Source of the DNA: Alcaligenaceae bacterium
GTDB lineage: Bacteria; Pseudomonadota; Gammaproteobacteria; Burkholderiales; Burkholderiaceae_B
Direction of reading: 5' to 3'
Assembly (NCBI GenBank): GCA_030538235.1
Contig: JAUNUJ010000003.1
Span: forward strand, 186,001 to 250,000
Length of the DNA stretch: 64,000 bases
In this document: in pieces, positions 47,499 through 57,879 of the stretch
Layout of the letters: every line of letters starts with the position of its first letter
Numbering within the stretch: position 1 is the first letter of the stretch
The notes under the pieces: model-generated
What the model was told of the DNA's origin: nothing
What the model saw: the letters and a program-made list of their open reading frames with translations, nothing else
The model's database searches: none
Program-made: the position numbers and the translations under genes

Positions 47499-48851
47499 AT
47501 GGAATATCAATACGATCTTTTTGTCATTGGTGCCGGTAGTGGTGGTGTTAGGGCCGCTCGTTTTGCCGCCCAAACCGGGGCAAAAGTGGCTGTTGCCGAA
47601 ACTAAAGATTTAGGCGGTACTTGTGTTAACGTCGGTTGTATTCCTAAAAAGCTCTATAGTTATGCTGCTCAATTCAATGAATCGTTTAGTGATGCCGCAG
47701 GATTTGGTTGGTCTGTCGGTGAGACCACGTTGGATTGGGAGCTACTTAAAAAGAATCGAGCTCAGGAAATTTCCCGATTAAACGGTATTTACGATAATTT
47801 AATTAAGAATTCCGGCGCTCAACTCATCCATGGTTGGGCCAGTATTGTTGATGCTCATACCGTCGAGGTTGACGGTCAGCGGTACACTGCCAAGCACATT
47901 TTAGTCTGTCCGGGTGGCTGGCCGATGGTGCCTGATGTGCGTGGCAAGGAACACGTTATCACGTCAAACGAAGTATTTGATATGGCGGAATTTCCTAAGC
48001 GTTTTTTAATTGTGGGTGGCGGATATATCGCTTGTGAATTTGCCTCTATTTTTAATAGTCTAGGCGCCGAGGTGACATTGGTTTATCGTGGCGAACAGGT
48101 GCTGAGAGGTTTTGATCAGGATATTCGTAAGCACATCACTGACGAGATGATTAAATCAGGCATTAATCTACGTGTACAAACCGATGTTCTTGCCATTGTT
48201 AAAGACGGTGATTGTTATACGGTTCACCTTAAAAACAATGACACATTAGAAGTTGATGCCGTTATGTATGCGACTGGTCGTGTACCTAGAACTGAGGGTT
48301 TGGGACTGGAAAATGCCGGCGTTGAGTTAGGCGACAAGGGTGAAATCAAGGTTGACGAGAATTATTGCAGCAATATCCCTTCGATTTTTGCCTTAGGCGA
48401 TGTGACTGACCGCGTGCAATTAACTCCGGTAGCGACAGGTGAGGCGATGGTTTTGGTCGATCATTTATTCGGTCAAGGCGAGCGTAAGTTGAGCTATGAC
48501 TATATTCCGACCGCAGTCTTTACCCATCCTAATATCGGTACCGTCGGTTATACCGAAGAGGAAGCACGCAAAAAATTCGGCAAAGTGAGTATTTATCGTG
48601 CCGAATTCAGACCGCTTAAGCACACACTCAGTGGCAATAACGCTCGCACCATGATGAAGTTGATCGTGGACAAAGCAACAAATAAAGTAGTAGGCCTTCA
48701 TATGGTTGGTGATGAGGCCGGTGAAATCACTCAAGGCTTTGCTGTTGCCATCAAGGCCGGTGCCACCAAGGCCGACTTTGATAGCACTATCGGTATCCAC
48801 CCGACGGCTGCCGAGGAGTTTGTGACTATGCGTGAACCGGTGGCAGATTAA
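47499..48851 (+). CDS. gor: Glutathione-disulfide reductase
   Basis: 450 residues. FAD motif [14 protein letters not shown], redox-active disulfide C42/C47 in [17 protein letters not shown](P)-binding [17 protein letters not shown] with following basic residues for NADPH, and the C-terminal dimer-interface [13 protein letters not shown] with the catalytic His. It reduces GSSG to glutathione in the cytosol. Monocistronic with a ribosome site TAGGAG and its own terminator. Confidence 0.95.
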   Translation: MEYQYDLFVIGAGSGGVRAARFAAQTGAKVAVAETKDLGGTCVNVGCIPKKLYSYAAQFNESFSDAAGFGWSVGETTLDWELLKKNRAQEISRLNGIYDNLIKNSGAQLIHGWASIVDAHTVEVDGQRYTAKHILVCPGGWPMVPDVRGKEHVITSNEVFDMAEFPKRFLIVGGGYIACEFASIFNSLGAEVTLVYRGEQVLRGFDQDIRKHITDEMIKSGINLRVQTDVLAIVKDGDCYTVHLKNNDTLEVDAVMYATGRVPRTEGLGLENAGVELGDKGEIKVDENYCSNIPSIFALGDVTDRVQLTPVATGEAMVLVDHLFGQGERKLSYDYIPTAVFTHPNIGTVGYTEEEARKKFGKVSIYRAEFRPLKHTLSGNNARTMMKLIVDKATNKVVGLHMVGDEAGEITQGFAVAIKAGATKADFDSTIGIHPTAAEEFVTMREPVAD

Positions 48852-48872
48852 AATGAATTAAACCACTATTTT

Positions 48873-48918
48873 ATTAAAGCTCTAGTTGATGAAGTGAGAC
48901 TGGAGCTTTAATTTTTTT
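48873..48918 (+). terminator. Intrinsic terminator after gor
   Basis: The 10-bp stem ATTAAAGCTC/GAGCTTTAAT (48873-48882 with 48903-48912) is extended by a G-U containing inner stem and followed by seven T. Confidence 0.8.
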
Positions 48919-48959
48919 AAATTTGCAAATGTGTGTTCAATCAATAGGGGGCTTTTTGT

Positions 48960-50270
48960 ATGAGAGATAGTATTCTCGGAATACTGGAAAGTATTGGTGT
49001 CGCTGATAATCCACTAGTCGTCAAGATCGTGTTTTTTCTATGCATTGTGTTGTTAACGGCAGTTTTCTACTTTGCAGCGAAAATGATTATTGATCGTGGC
49101 TTTCGTCGTCTTTTGCAAAAAGGCAAGGGGTCTTTTTTACCTATTTTTGGTCAATCAAAAACATTGCATTATGCTTATTTGATGACGGTTATCCTGGTTT
49201 TTAGCTCGCTTAGCGATTTGCTTTTTGAGCCGGGCGATGACTTGCTGCGATTGATAGGTGTGGTCTCTAATGTTTTAACCCTGATTTTCTTTTCTCTCTC
49301 ACTAGCCTCTTTTATCGATGTGTTGGGGCGGATGGCCAAGCGCAATAGAAAGCTTGATGCTTTGCCAATTCAGGGTTTTCAGCAGACGTTAAAATTGGTG
49401 ATTGCGGTTATTACTGTCATTCTGATTATTTCAGTACTGATGGGTCAATCGCCGGGCATTGTTATCAGTGGTTTTGGTGCAATGACAGCGGTTCTTATGT
49501 TGGTCTTTCAAAATCCGATTATGGGCTTTGTTGCCGGGATTCAATTATCCGCTAACAATATGCTTAAAGTCGGGGATTGGCTAGAGATGTCTAAGTTCGG
49601 AGCTGATGGTGATGTGATTGAAATTGGCTTAACCACGGTTAAGGTACAAAACTTTGACAAGACTGTGACGACAATTCCGACCTCGGCCCTGATTACAGAC
49701 TCCTTTAAAAACTGGAGTGGGATGCGAGAAGCGGGCGGTCGACGGATCAAGCGCCAGGTGTTTATTGACATTAACAGCATTCGATTTATTTCAGAAGAAG
49801 AGCTTCATGAAATGAGTGGTAGTCGACGTTTGACAGCTTATTTGGTCTCCAAGACTCAAGAGATCACCGAGCACAACAAGGAGGTTACTACCGAGGGTTT
49901 GGCGCGTTTCCTCGACCAACGTAATATGACCAATATCGGTACCTTTAGAGCGTATATTGTTGCTTACCTTAAACAGCATCCGCGGGTCCATAAGAATATG
50001 AATATTATGGTCCGACAAATGCAGACTACCGCCGAAGGTGTTCCGCTAGAGGTCTATTGTTTTACTAATACGACGGTTTGGGCCGAGTACGAAGGCATTC
50101 AGAGTGATATCTTTGACCATATTTTTGCAGTCGCTCATATTTTTGGTTTGCGGATCTTTCAGGCACCTTCCGGTTACGATTGGCGTTATGCAGCGGAAAC
50201 CGCTTTCAAACAATCACAGCTTGAAGAGCGTACCGGTCAAACGTCATTTGATAACGATCACCCAGTTTAA
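48960..50270 (+). CDS. Mechanosensitive ion channel, MscS/YbdG (MscM) type
   Basis: 436 residues. About five hydrophobic helices in the first 195 residues; the MscS pore-lining helix is GFGAMTAVLMLVFQNPIMGFVAG (in part), followed by the beta domain VGDWLEMSKFGADGDVIEIG and TTVKVQNFDKTVTTIPTSAL. The long C-terminal cytoplasmic part with RQVFIDINSIRF and LGTFRAY-like segments matches YbdG/MscM rather than the small MscS. It would open on hypo-osmotic shock. Confidence 0.9.
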   Translation: MRDSILGILESIGVADNPLVVKIVFFLCIVLLTAVFYFAAKMIIDRGFRRLLQKGKGSFLPIFGQSKTLHYAYLMTVILVFSSLSDLLFEPGDDLLRLIGVVSNVLTLIFFSLSLASFIDVLGRMAKRNRKLDALPIQGFQQTLKLVIAVITVILIISVLMGQSPGIVISGFGAMTAVLMLVFQNPIMGFVAGIQLSANNMLKVGDWLEMSKFGADGDVIEIGLTTVKVQNFDKTVTTIPTSALITDSFKNWSGMREAGGRRIKRQVFIDINSIRFISEEELHEMSGSRRLTAYLVSKTQEITEHNKEVTTEGLARFLDQRNMTNIGTFRAYIVAYLKQHPRVHKNMNIMVRQMQTTAEGVPLEVYCFTNTTVWAEYEGIQSDIFDHIFAVAHIFGLRIFQAPSGYDWRYAAETAFKQSQLEERTGQTSFDNDHPV

Positions 50271-50474
50271 TTAATTTCAAAAGTTTCTTTAACCCTATAC
50301 TATTTTTTATACTCGAGCTTGTTCCCGGCAGGCTTAGTCACATAACTCTTGAATTGATTGTGCTTTAATTTAGATTTATCTAAGCATCACTGGGATAAAT
50401 ACTAGCTTGTTATGAAAAAACGAGCGTTGTACAGTAACACGATGTAATTCAAATAAAACTAAAAAAGGGAGATT

Positions 50475-50960
50475 ATGATTATCAGAATCATCGATTCGAT
50501 AAATGAGGTGATTGGGAAAATTGTGTCATTAATTGCCATTGTTTTCGCAGTCATCATTATTTACGAAGTAATTATGCGCTACGCATTACATCAACCAACA
50601 CGTTGGGCTTTTGATGTGACTAAGCAGTTGTATGGCTTTTACTTTATGATGCTAGGTGCTTATGCCCTAAAGCATCAATCTCATGTACGAGTTGACTTGT
50701 TGGTTCAGCACTTGTCTAGAAAAGCTCAAAAGTGGGTGGATATCGCTGGCTATCTTATCTTTTTCTTTCCTTTTAGTTGGATCTTTTTGACCCGTAGTTA
50801 TGAGTTTGCTATGCGCTCTCTAGCCCAGTCTGAAACTACCTACGGGGCCGTTCAATTACCGGTTTATCCGCTGAAAATATCTATGGTTGTTGCCGCTGCT
50901 CTCTTGCTCCTCCAAGGGGTGGCCGAAGTGCTTCGCCTGCTACTTAAAAAGGAAGCTTAG
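50475..50960 (+). CDS. dctQ: TRAP transporter small permease (DctQ family), second system
   Basis: 161 residues with four hydrophobic helices. Family segments: IIYEVIMRYALHQPTRWAFD and the AYALKHQSHVRVDLLV loop. First gene of the operon, behind AAAAGGGAG. Its stop is 4 bases before the large-permease start. The 205 bases upstream (50271-50474) are AT-rich; I see no convincing promoter there. Confidence 0.92.
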   Translation: MIIRIIDSINEVIGKIVSLIAIVFAVIIIYEVIMRYALHQPTRWAFDVTKQLYGFYFMMLGAYALKHQSHVRVDLLVQHLSRKAQKWVDIAGYLIFFFPFSWIFLTRSYEFAMRSLAQSETTYGAVQLPVYPLKISMVVAAALLLLQGVAEVLRLLLKKEA

Positions 50961-50964
50961 TATT

Positions 50965-52287
50965 ATGTCAGGTGAATATATTGCATTAATTATGAGTAGC
51001 TTGCTGCTCATAGGTCTTTTTATGGGACACCCTTTAGCCTTTGTGTTAGGTGGTGTCGCGGTGTTAGGGGCATTTATTGCCGGTAAACCCATGGTTCTGG
51101 GTATTGTGATCAATCGTATCTATGGTGATGTGCTTGATAACTATACGTTGATTGCCATCCCCTTGTTTATTTTAATGGCACGGTTCCTGTCAGACTCTGA
51201 GGTCACCGATAAGATGTTCGAAGCGTTACGTCATCTGATGTCAAATGTTCGCGGTGGCTTAGCGTTAGCGGTAGTCTTTTTGTCCATGCTTTTAGCGGCA
51301 ACCACCGGTATTATCGGTGCTTCGATTACCGTAACCGGCATGATGGCCTTACGTCCTATGCTCAACTATGGTTATAGTCCGCGTCTGACGACGGGGGTGA
51401 TTGCGGCATCAGGGTGTTTGGGAATTCTTATTCCGCCATCAATTATGTTGATTCTGATGGCAAGCTACTCGCCTTTATCCATCGGCGAGTTATTTGCGGG
51501 TGCATTAATTCCGGGTATTTTGCTAGGATTTTTATATGCTGCTTGGGTGGTATTTGTTGCTTGGCGTGACCCGGCCAGTGCCCCTTCGGTGCAACCTGAT
51601 GAAAAGATTTCTCGTGCAGAATTGACCAAAATGTTGGTTGTCGAAGCGGTGCCGCCTATCTTATTGATTTTGGGTATTCTGGGGTCCATGTTGGTGGGTA
51701 TTGCCACAGCCACAGAGGCTTCTGCAATTGGTTGTTTGCTGTCCTTTATCTTTGTGGTGATGCGTGGCAAGTTCCAGTGGCGTATGTTTCTCAGCGCACT
51801 GTATGAAACCGGTCGTACCTCTGCGATGATTTTATTTATCGTGGTAGGAGCTACGGCTTTTACCGGGGTCTTTAATATCACCGGTGGTTTAACTGCAGTA
51901 CAAGATATGATGCGCGGTCTGGATATGGCACCTTGGGCCTTGATTCTAGTGATGCTCTTTATCGTCTTTGTGCTGGGTTGTTTCTTGGACTGGACCGGTA
52001 TTGTTCTTTTATCATTTCCGATCTTGTTACCGTTGATTCAAGAAATGGGTATTAGTCTACTGTGGTTTGTGGTGTTGGTTGCTGTGCTTTTACAGACCTC
52101 ATTCCTCACGCCGCCATTTGGTTATGCCTTGTTTTACCTAAGGGCAATTACGCCTAAATCTATTCCGACCATTGAAATTATTAAGGGCGTAATTCCTTTT
52201 ATTTTCCTGGTTGTTTTCATGTGTATTTTAATCGCTATATTCCCAGCATTAATCACTTGGTTACCTGAAGTGTTATACGGGACTTAA
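50965..52287 (+). CDS. dctM: TRAP transporter large permease (DctM family), second system
   Basis: 440 residues from ATG 50965, preceded by AAGGA; the frame opens earlier at 50887 inside dctQ but without support. DctM landmarks: NYTLIAIPLFILMARFL, ATTGIIGASITVTGMMAL, SGCLGILIPPSIMLILM and LTPPFGYALFYLR. The sequence resembles the mannitol/chloroaromatic and 2-oxoacid TRAP branch more than the DctM at 29338. Confidence 0.93.
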   Translation: MSGEYIALIMSSLLLIGLFMGHPLAFVLGGVAVLGAFIAGKPMVLGIVINRIYGDVLDNYTLIAIPLFILMARFLSDSEVTDKMFEALRHLMSNVRGGLALAVVFLSMLLAATTGIIGASITVTGMMALRPMLNYGYSPRLTTGVIAASGCLGILIPPSIMLILMASYSPLSIGELFAGALIPGILLGFLYAAWVVFVAWRDPASAPSVQPDEKISRAELTKMLVVEAVPPILLILGILGSMLVGIATATEASAIGCLLSFIFVVMRGKFQWRMFLSALYETGRTSAMILFIVVGATAFTGVFNITGGLTAVQDMMRGLDMAPWALILVMLFIVFVLGCFLDWTGIVLLSFPILLPLIQEMGISLLWFVVLVAVLLQTSFLTPPFGYALFYLRAITPKSIPTIEIIKGVIPFIFLVVFMCILIAIFPALITWLPEVLYGT

Positions 52288-52304
52288 TTCGACAAGGAGA
52301 CAAT

Positions 52305-53408
52305 ATGTCATTAATTAAAAAAACAGTACACGTTTTAGTAGGAACTGCCATTTTCGGTACGATGGGGCTTGCTCAGGCAGCGCCAAAAAAATGGACTATG
52401 ACCAGTACTTGGCCGGCTTCTATTGAGCTTATTGAGGCTGATAAAAAATGGGTGGAATTAGTCAATAAACTCGCCGGTGACGAGTTGAAAATTGAATTCT
52501 TCGAAGGTGGTTCTCTGGTGCCGAGTGGTGAGGTATTCGGTGCGGTTGAATCCGGTACCATCGAGGCGGGCGGTGACTGGCCAGGTTATTGGGCAGGTCG
52601 TAACCCGGCCTTCTCCCCTCTAGCCACACACACCAGTCTCTTTAATGCCATGGATTACGCCAACTGGATTCAAGAGTGGGGCGGTGCGGAGATTTACAAT
52701 GAAATCTTCGGCAAATATGGCATGGTCTATTTACCCTTCAGTGTCACTAATAATGAATCCGGTTTCCGTACCGTTGCTCCTGTGCGTAATCTTGAGGAGC
52801 TCAAGGGTAAACGTTTACGTCTCTCGGGTTTAGAGCAAGGCCAAGTGCTTGAGAAAATCGGTGGCACACAAGTCTCAATGGCTGGTCAGGAACTGTATCA
52901 GTCACTTGAACGTGGTGTGATTGATGGTGCAGAGTTCTCAACACCTAATGTAGACGTATCCGCTGGCCTACATCAAGTTACCAAGCACTGGAGTACACCG
53001 GGTTGGCACCAATCAGCCTCAGTATTTGGTGTGATGATCAACAAGAAAGCCTGGGATGCTTTAAGTCCTGAAACTCAAGAAAAACTCAAAATCGCTGCTA
53101 ATGCGACGATGATGTGGGGTATTACCAATTCTGAAAAGCAAGCGACTAAGGGAGTACGTACTTTCCAAGAGGCCGGTGTTGAAATCCACCGCTTTAGCGA
53201 GGAAGATCTGAAAACTATTCAGGACGTTACTAACGAAGTGATGGTTAACGTTGCTTGTAGTCATCCTGATGCGGCTAAGGTCTATGCAAGCCAGCTTGAG
53301 TATCTAAATGACTATAAAGACTGGCGTGAGATGTCCAAGCCATTTAACCTAGGTCGCGGCATTGATGGTCCCGATTTAGAAAAAATCAAGGCTTGTGCAG
53401 CGAAGTAA
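52305..53408 (+). CDS. dctP: TRAP transporter solute-binding protein, alpha-keto acid (TakP-like) type
   Basis: 367 residues with a Sec signal peptide (ending LAQAAP near residue 26). The ligand region is LKGKRLRLSGLEQGQVLEKIGG (in part) followed by ELYQSLERGVIDGAEFSTPNV (in part) and HWSTPGWHQSAS. This pattern is that of TakP/lactate-type binders that coordinate a Na+ or Ca2+ with the carboxylate ligand. So the likely cargo is a 2-oxo or hydroxy acid (family-based inference). Gene order Q-M-P differs from the P-Q-M order of the system at 27.8 kb. Confidence 0.9.
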   Translation: MSLIKKTVHVLVGTAIFGTMGLAQAAPKKWTMTSTWPASIELIEADKKWVELVNKLAGDELKIEFFEGGSLVPSGEVFGAVESGTIEAGGDWPGYWAGRNPAFSPLATHTSLFNAMDYANWIQEWGGAEIYNEIFGKYGMVYLPFSVTNNESGFRTVAPVRNLEELKGKRLRLSGLEQGQVLEKIGGTQVSMAGQELYQSLERGVIDGAEFSTPNVDVSAGLHQVTKHWSTPGWHQSASVFGVMINKKAWDALSPETQEKLKIAANATMMWGITNSEKQATKGVRTFQEAGVEIHRFSEEDLKTIQDVTNEVMVNVACSHPDAAKVYASQLEYLNDYKDWREMSKPFNLGRGIDGPDLEKIKACAAK

Positions 53409-53439
53409 GTCTTTAACTATCAAGCGTTATTGATGATGC

Positions 53440-53474
53440 ATTAAAGCACCTCTTAGAGGTGCTTTAATATTTTT
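53440..53474 (+). terminator. Intrinsic terminator after the second TRAP operon
   Basis: A perfect 13-bp stem ATTAAAGCACCTC/GAGGTGCTTTAAT (53440-53452 with 53456-53468), a 3-nt loop, then ATTTTTAA. Confidence 0.85.
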
Positions 53475-53620
53475 AATCCTAGATTTTTGTCCAGATAACA
53501 AGCTTTAATTAAACATAATTTGTATAAGTCGTGAAACACACTATCAGTCGCCTTGTACAATAAGAATCGTCACTTTTTTATCAGTATTATCGATCCCATT
53601 ATCTGGGCAGAGTTTGTCTC

Positions 53621-54898
53621 ATGTTATATCGCTTTTTAGTCTATCTGCGTAAACCCAGTAACCAATTATGGTTAATGCCCGCCGCAGGTGCTTTGTTAGC
53701 AGTGATCTTTGTCTTTGCTGCGTCTTGGGTCAACGTTTTTGTGCCACCGAGTTTTCTTCCGGATATTAATCTGGAGACGCTGGAAAGTTTATTGGATGTG
53801 ATTGCCTCAAGCATGTTGGCGGTCAGTACTTTCTCTCTATCGATTATGGTGTCAGCCTTTGCATCGGCCTCAAATAGCGCGACGCCACGGGCCACCGAGC
53901 TGGTGATGAGTGATGATAATACGCGGATGGCGATTGCCAGTTTTATCTCAGCATTTATCTACGCAATAATTGCCAAGATAGCCTTAGGTTTGGGTTATTA
54001 CGGTCAAAATGGCCGTTTTGCCTTATTTATAGCGACAATTTTTGTTCTTCTTTATCTGATTGTCACTTTAATTCGTTGGGTGCATACCTTATCGCAATTA
54101 GGACGTCTGGAAAATACCCTAGCAAAAATTAAACATGCCACTGAAAAGAGCTTGTTGCAAGCTCGGATCCAGGCGGATATGGGTGCAAGCCGTAAGGGTG
54201 AAGTGGATGCTCAGGCACATCAATTGAAGCTTAATCGCACCGGCTTTTTGACCCATATTGATATGGCCGGTCTACAAAAACAGGCTGAAGCGAGTGATTG
54301 CTATGTGCACATTGCCGTGCGCCCCGGCGAGATGATTTTACCTGACACGGTATTGGCCTATGTGCAAGCCAATTCAGGAAGTGATAAATCACCACAAAAA
54401 GATGTGCTTGATTGTGTTAAGAGTATGGCGAATTGTTTTGTCCTAGATGCCGCACGAAGCTTTGATCAGGACCCGAGTTGGGGCTTCATCGTTTTGAGTG
54501 AAGCAGGGCAGAGAGCGCTTTCCAGCGCGATTAATGACCCGGGCACAGTGATTCGGGTGATGAATGATATGTTGGCTTTATTTGTCGATGTGCTACCACC
54601 GGAGGCAGGTGAAGTCAGTCAACTTGACTATGATCGTTTATCGATTGCGCCGATTAATTATGCGGATTGGGTCGAAGACGCTTTTTTGCCTTTAATACGT
54701 GATGGCGCAGCTCTGGTAGAGGTTAATTTGATTATGCAAAAGGTCTTAGCAGGAATTGCACGATACGCGCCTGAGCAAGGTGTCCAAGCAGCGGCTAAGC
54801 AAGTTGCCGCGTTAGCCCTTGAACGTGCGCAACAAAAGCTGGACTTTGAGTCTGACCGAGAGCGTCTTGAGGCTAAGCATAAGGAACTGTTTCATTAG
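53621..54898 (+). CDS. DUF2254 membrane protein
   Basis: 425 residues. Four hydrophobic segments within the first ~165 residues (LWLMPAAGALLAVIFVFA, MLAVSTFSLSIMVSAFASAS, FISAFIYAIIAKIALG, FIATIFVLLYLIVTLIRWV), followed by a large soluble domain. SASNSATPRATELVMSD is a family landmark of DUF2254, a predicted membrane family of unknown function. In the soluble part, SSAINDPGTVIRVMNDM and a helical C-terminus rich in Arg/Glu stand out. No operon partner. Function cannot be stated. Confidence 0.85.
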   Translation: MLYRFLVYLRKPSNQLWLMPAAGALLAVIFVFAASWVNVFVPPSFLPDINLETLESLLDVIASSMLAVSTFSLSIMVSAFASASNSATPRATELVMSDDNTRMAIASFISAFIYAIIAKIALGLGYYGQNGRFALFIATIFVLLYLIVTLIRWVHTLSQLGRLENTLAKIKHATEKSLLQARIQADMGASRKGEVDAQAHQLKLNRTGFLTHIDMAGLQKQAEASDCYVHIAVRPGEMILPDTVLAYVQANSGSDKSPQKDVLDCVKSMANCFVLDAARSFDQDPSWGFIVLSEAGQRALSSAINDPGTVIRVMNDMLALFVDVLPPEAGEVSQLDYDRLSIAPINYADWVEDAFLPLIRDGAALVEVNLIMQKVLAGIARYAPEQGVQAAAKQVAALALERAQQKLDFESDRERLEAKHKELFH

Positions 54899-54927
54899 CA
54901 ACCGGCATCATAGTCCGTTGTAAATCA

Positions 54928-54971
54928 CACAAGCGTCCTGAGTTTACTGTCTCGGACGCTTGTGAGTTTTT
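54928..54971. terminator. Terminator between the DUF2254 gene and the mmsA remnant
   Basis: An 11-bp perfect stem CACAAGCGTCC/GGACGCTTGTG (54928-54938 with 54954-54964) is followed by GAGTTTTT on the plus strand. It sits between convergent genes and may work for both. Confidence 0.75.
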
Positions 54972-54998
54972 GCAGTGATTTTGCCGACTCAACTATCG

Positions 54999-56494
54999 CT
55001 ATAAAGTCGGCATGGAGAATTGTGCCCCCTCGCGAATCGCAGCGCTAGGCCAGCGTTGAGTGATGGTTTTGCGACGGGTGAAGAAACGCACGCCATCCGG
55101 GCCATACATAAATAAATCACCAAATAATGATCGCTTCCAACCACCGAAACTTTGATAGGCAACCGGTACCGGTAAGGGGATATTAATGCCGACCATACCG
55201 ACTTTGATATTGTCTGAGAAATAACGTGCTGCTTCACCGTCACGGGTATAAATACAAGTGCCGTTGCCGTACTCATGGTCATTAATTAGCTGCATGGCCT
55301 CTTCCATGGTGTTAACACGCATAACCTGTAAAACAGGACCGAAGATCTCCGCTTTATAGCTATCCATGTCTTTAGTCACATGATCCAAGAGGGTGGCGCC
55401 GACATAGAAGCCGTCTTCATAACCTTCAGGTTTCATCTCGGTGCCATCAACGACTAGCGTTGCACCTTGTTCAACGCAACGACGGATGTGGGAAATGACT
55501 TTGTTTTTGTGTTCGACCGTAATAACCGGACCAAAGTCATTATTTGCATCATGATGTACACCGACTTTTAATTTAGCCATGGCTTCTGTCAGTTGGGCAA
55601 TCATGCGGTCAGCGATGTCATCTCCTACTGCCACCGCAACGGAGAGTGCCATACAGCGCTCGCCGGAGGAGCCAAAGGCAGCGCCTAGCAAGGAGTTCAC
55701 CACATTGTCCAGATCGGCATCGGGCATCACGATGGCGTGATTTTTAGCCCCGCCTAGGGCTTGACAGCGCTTGCCGTGGGCGGTGGATTTACTGTAGATA
55801 TATACTCGGCAATCGGGGTTGAGCCAACAAAGCTGATGGCCTCAACATCTTTATGCTCTAATAGCGCATCGACGGTGTCTTTACCGCCATTGACCAGGTT
55901 TAGGACACCATCCGGCAGACCGGCTTCTTGCATTAATTGAACGACAAAAAGAGTCGAACTGGGGTCACGTTACGAAGGTTTTAGAACAAAGGTGTTACCA
56001 CAGGCGATGGCCATTGGGAACATCCATAAAGGCACCATCACTGGGAAGTTAAAGGGGGTAATACCTGCCACCACACCGAGCGGATGGAACTGGCTCCAGG
56101 AGTCAATATCTGAGCCGACATTGCGACTATGCTCACCTTTAAGGAGTTCAGGAATGCCACAGGCAAACTCTACGTTTTCAATGGCACGTTGCAACTCGCC
56201 CCGCGCATCGTGGATAATTTTGCCATGCTCTTCACCAATCAAACGACAGATCTCATCGGCATGTTGTTCAAGTAATGCTTTAAACTTGAACATAATGCGA
56301 GCTCTCTGTAATGGCGGCGTTTTGCTCCACGCCGGGAAAGCGGCTTTGGCCGCGGCGACAGCCTGATCAATGGTTTTAGCATCGCCGAGTAGTACCTCTT
56401 TGCTGACGATGCCTTTTGAAGGGTTATAAACCGGTTGACTTTTTGCCCCGTCGCTGATGATTTGACCGTTAATGTAATGGCCTACTTTTTGCAT
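54999..56494 (-). pseudogene. mmsA: CoA-acylating methylmalonate-semialdehyde dehydrogenase, disrupted by a nonsense codon and a frameshift
   Basis: The intact N-terminal part (56494-55973) runs MQKVGHYINGQII ... NTFVLKPS and then hits TAA (55970-55972) where the family has Glu (SERDPSS). The same frame continues [21 protein letters not shown] to EYI, where a TATATA run (55798-55804) has two extra bases relative to EYIYSKS. The second frame then continues [18 protein letters not shown] through the catalytic Cys (SGERCMALS) to the normal C-terminus. So only two small lesions separate it from a ~498-residue enzyme of valine/propanal/inositol-type catabolism. It lies 50 bases downstream of the iron alcohol dehydrogenase on the same strand. 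Sequencing error is possible but two independent lesions make true decay more likely. Confidence 0.88.
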
Positions 56495-56543
56495 TTGTCG
56501 CTCCTTTGTTTTGATTGGATTTTTAATTAAAATTCAACGCTGT

Positions 56544-57701
56544 TTACCATAAACCTTGATAGAGATTTAGCATCTCTTCTCGAGTCGGTACGCGTGGGTT
56601 GTTATTGGGTGATCCTGAGGCAAAGGCTTGATCCGCCATGGTTTCCAGTACACGGTCAAACTCTGCCTTATCAGCGCCGAATTCTGCCAAGGTAGGTACT
56701 TTGAGCTCTTGATTTAATTCTTTTAAAAACTTAACAAGCTTCATATTGGCTTTGGCGATACCATCATCTTCGCTCGCCACGCCCATGGCGACAGCACATT
56801 CAGCATAGCGGGTAGCGGCGAGAGGAATCGAGAACTCAGTGACAGCGGGCAAGAGCATGGCATTAGATAAGCCGTGAGGCACATGAAAAAAGGCACCAAT
56901 CGGTCGACTCATGCCGTGTACCAAAGCGACCGAGGAGTTGCTGAAGGCAATCCCTGCCAGGGTTGATCCGAGCATCATCTGCTCGCGTGCTTTTTCATTG
57001 GTGCCGTCGTGATAGGCCGCCTTAATATTTGGTCCGATTAAGCGTAGAGCGGCTAGGCATTGTTGATCGCTATAGGCATTGCGCTTTTGACTGACATAAG
57101 CCTCAATCGCATGACACATAGCATCGATGCCGGTGTCGGCTGTTGTACGTGGGGGCACGCTGAGCGTTAGGCTGTAATCAATGATCGTGGCTTGGGGCAT
57201 AAAGGCAGCACCGACACAGAGCAGTTTTTCATTATTTGCTTCGTCGGTAATAATAGTAAATTTAGTGCATTCAGAACCGGTGCCAGCAGTCGTGGGAATG
57301 GCAATGATTGGTAGGCTTTCTTCGTTCACCAAGCGAGGAAATTTGTAGTCGCGAATCACTCCGCCGAACTTTGCTAGAATCCCGATTGCCTTAGCGCTAT
57401 CGATTGGACTGCCACCACCTAGAGCAATAATAGAATCAAAATCCCCCGCCTGGATCATCTGCACGCCAGCCATAATTGAGCTGTCAGTCGGTTCCGGAAT
57501 CGTGTCTTGATAAACTGCCGCACTGATTCGATGGGGTTCCATGATAGCTAGGATTTTTTGCACATAACCCAGTTGCACCATCATCTTGTCAGTGACGATT
57601 AAAGGCTTTGAAACACCTAAAGAGGTCATCATGGCGGGTAGTTTTTCGCAGGCATTTTTACCGATTTCCATCATGCGTGGCAGGATGATAGTGTTAGACA
57701 T
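56544..57701 (-). CDS. Iron-containing alcohol dehydrogenase
   Basis: 385 residues. NAD-binding GGGSPIDSAKAIG (~97-109) and TTAGTGSECTKFTII; metal ligands in DAMCHAIEAY and HGMSRPIGAFFHVPHGLSNAM (in part). The family reduces or oxidises short-chain alcohols and semialdehydes (for example 3-hydroxypropionate- or lactaldehyde-type). The adjoining mmsA remnant would have handled a semialdehyde, so an alcohol-to-semialdehyde step is the logical role (inference). The gene is divergent from an IclR regulator. Confidence 0.92.
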   Translation of the reverse strand: MSNTIILPRMMEIGKNACEKLPAMMTSLGVSKPLIVTDKMMVQLGYVQKILAIMEPHRISAAVYQDTIPEPTDSSIMAGVQMIQAGDFDSIIALGGGSPIDSAKAIGILAKFGGVIRDYKFPRLVNEESLPIIAIPTTAGTGSECTKFTIITDEANNEKLLCVGAAFMPQATIIDYSLTLSVPPRTTADTGIDAMCHAIEAYVSQKRNAYSDQQCLAALRLIGPNIKAAYHDGTNEKAREQMMLGSTLAGIAFSNSSVALVHGMSRPIGAFFHVPHGLSNAMLLPAVTEFSIPLAATRYAECAVAMGVASEDDGIAKANMKLVKFLKELNQELKVPTLAEFGADKAEFDRVLETMADQAFASGSPNNNPRVPTREEMLNLYQGLW

Positions 57702-57763
57702 GGGCTGTCTCCTACAGAGTATTGAGATGTCTATTTATATAAATCTAAAGTCAATTGGTTTTA

Positions 57764-57788
57764 ATAACGATACATTACGTATCGTTAT
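57764..57788. promoter_or_regulatory. Long palindrome, operator candidate for the second IclR regulator
   Basis: ATAACGATAC-ATTAC-GTATCGTTAT is a perfect inverted repeat with 10-bp arms in the 178-base divergent region between the alcohol dehydrogenase and the IclR gene. Its size and position suit a dimer or tetramer of IclR type. Confidence 0.65.
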
Positions 57789-57879
57789 AGAGTTATTATA
57801 TAGAATAAGAATCAGCAACAGAGCTAGGGTTTATCTCTAAATTCTGAGGGATTGCTTAGGGTGAATTGGAGAGCGTTCA

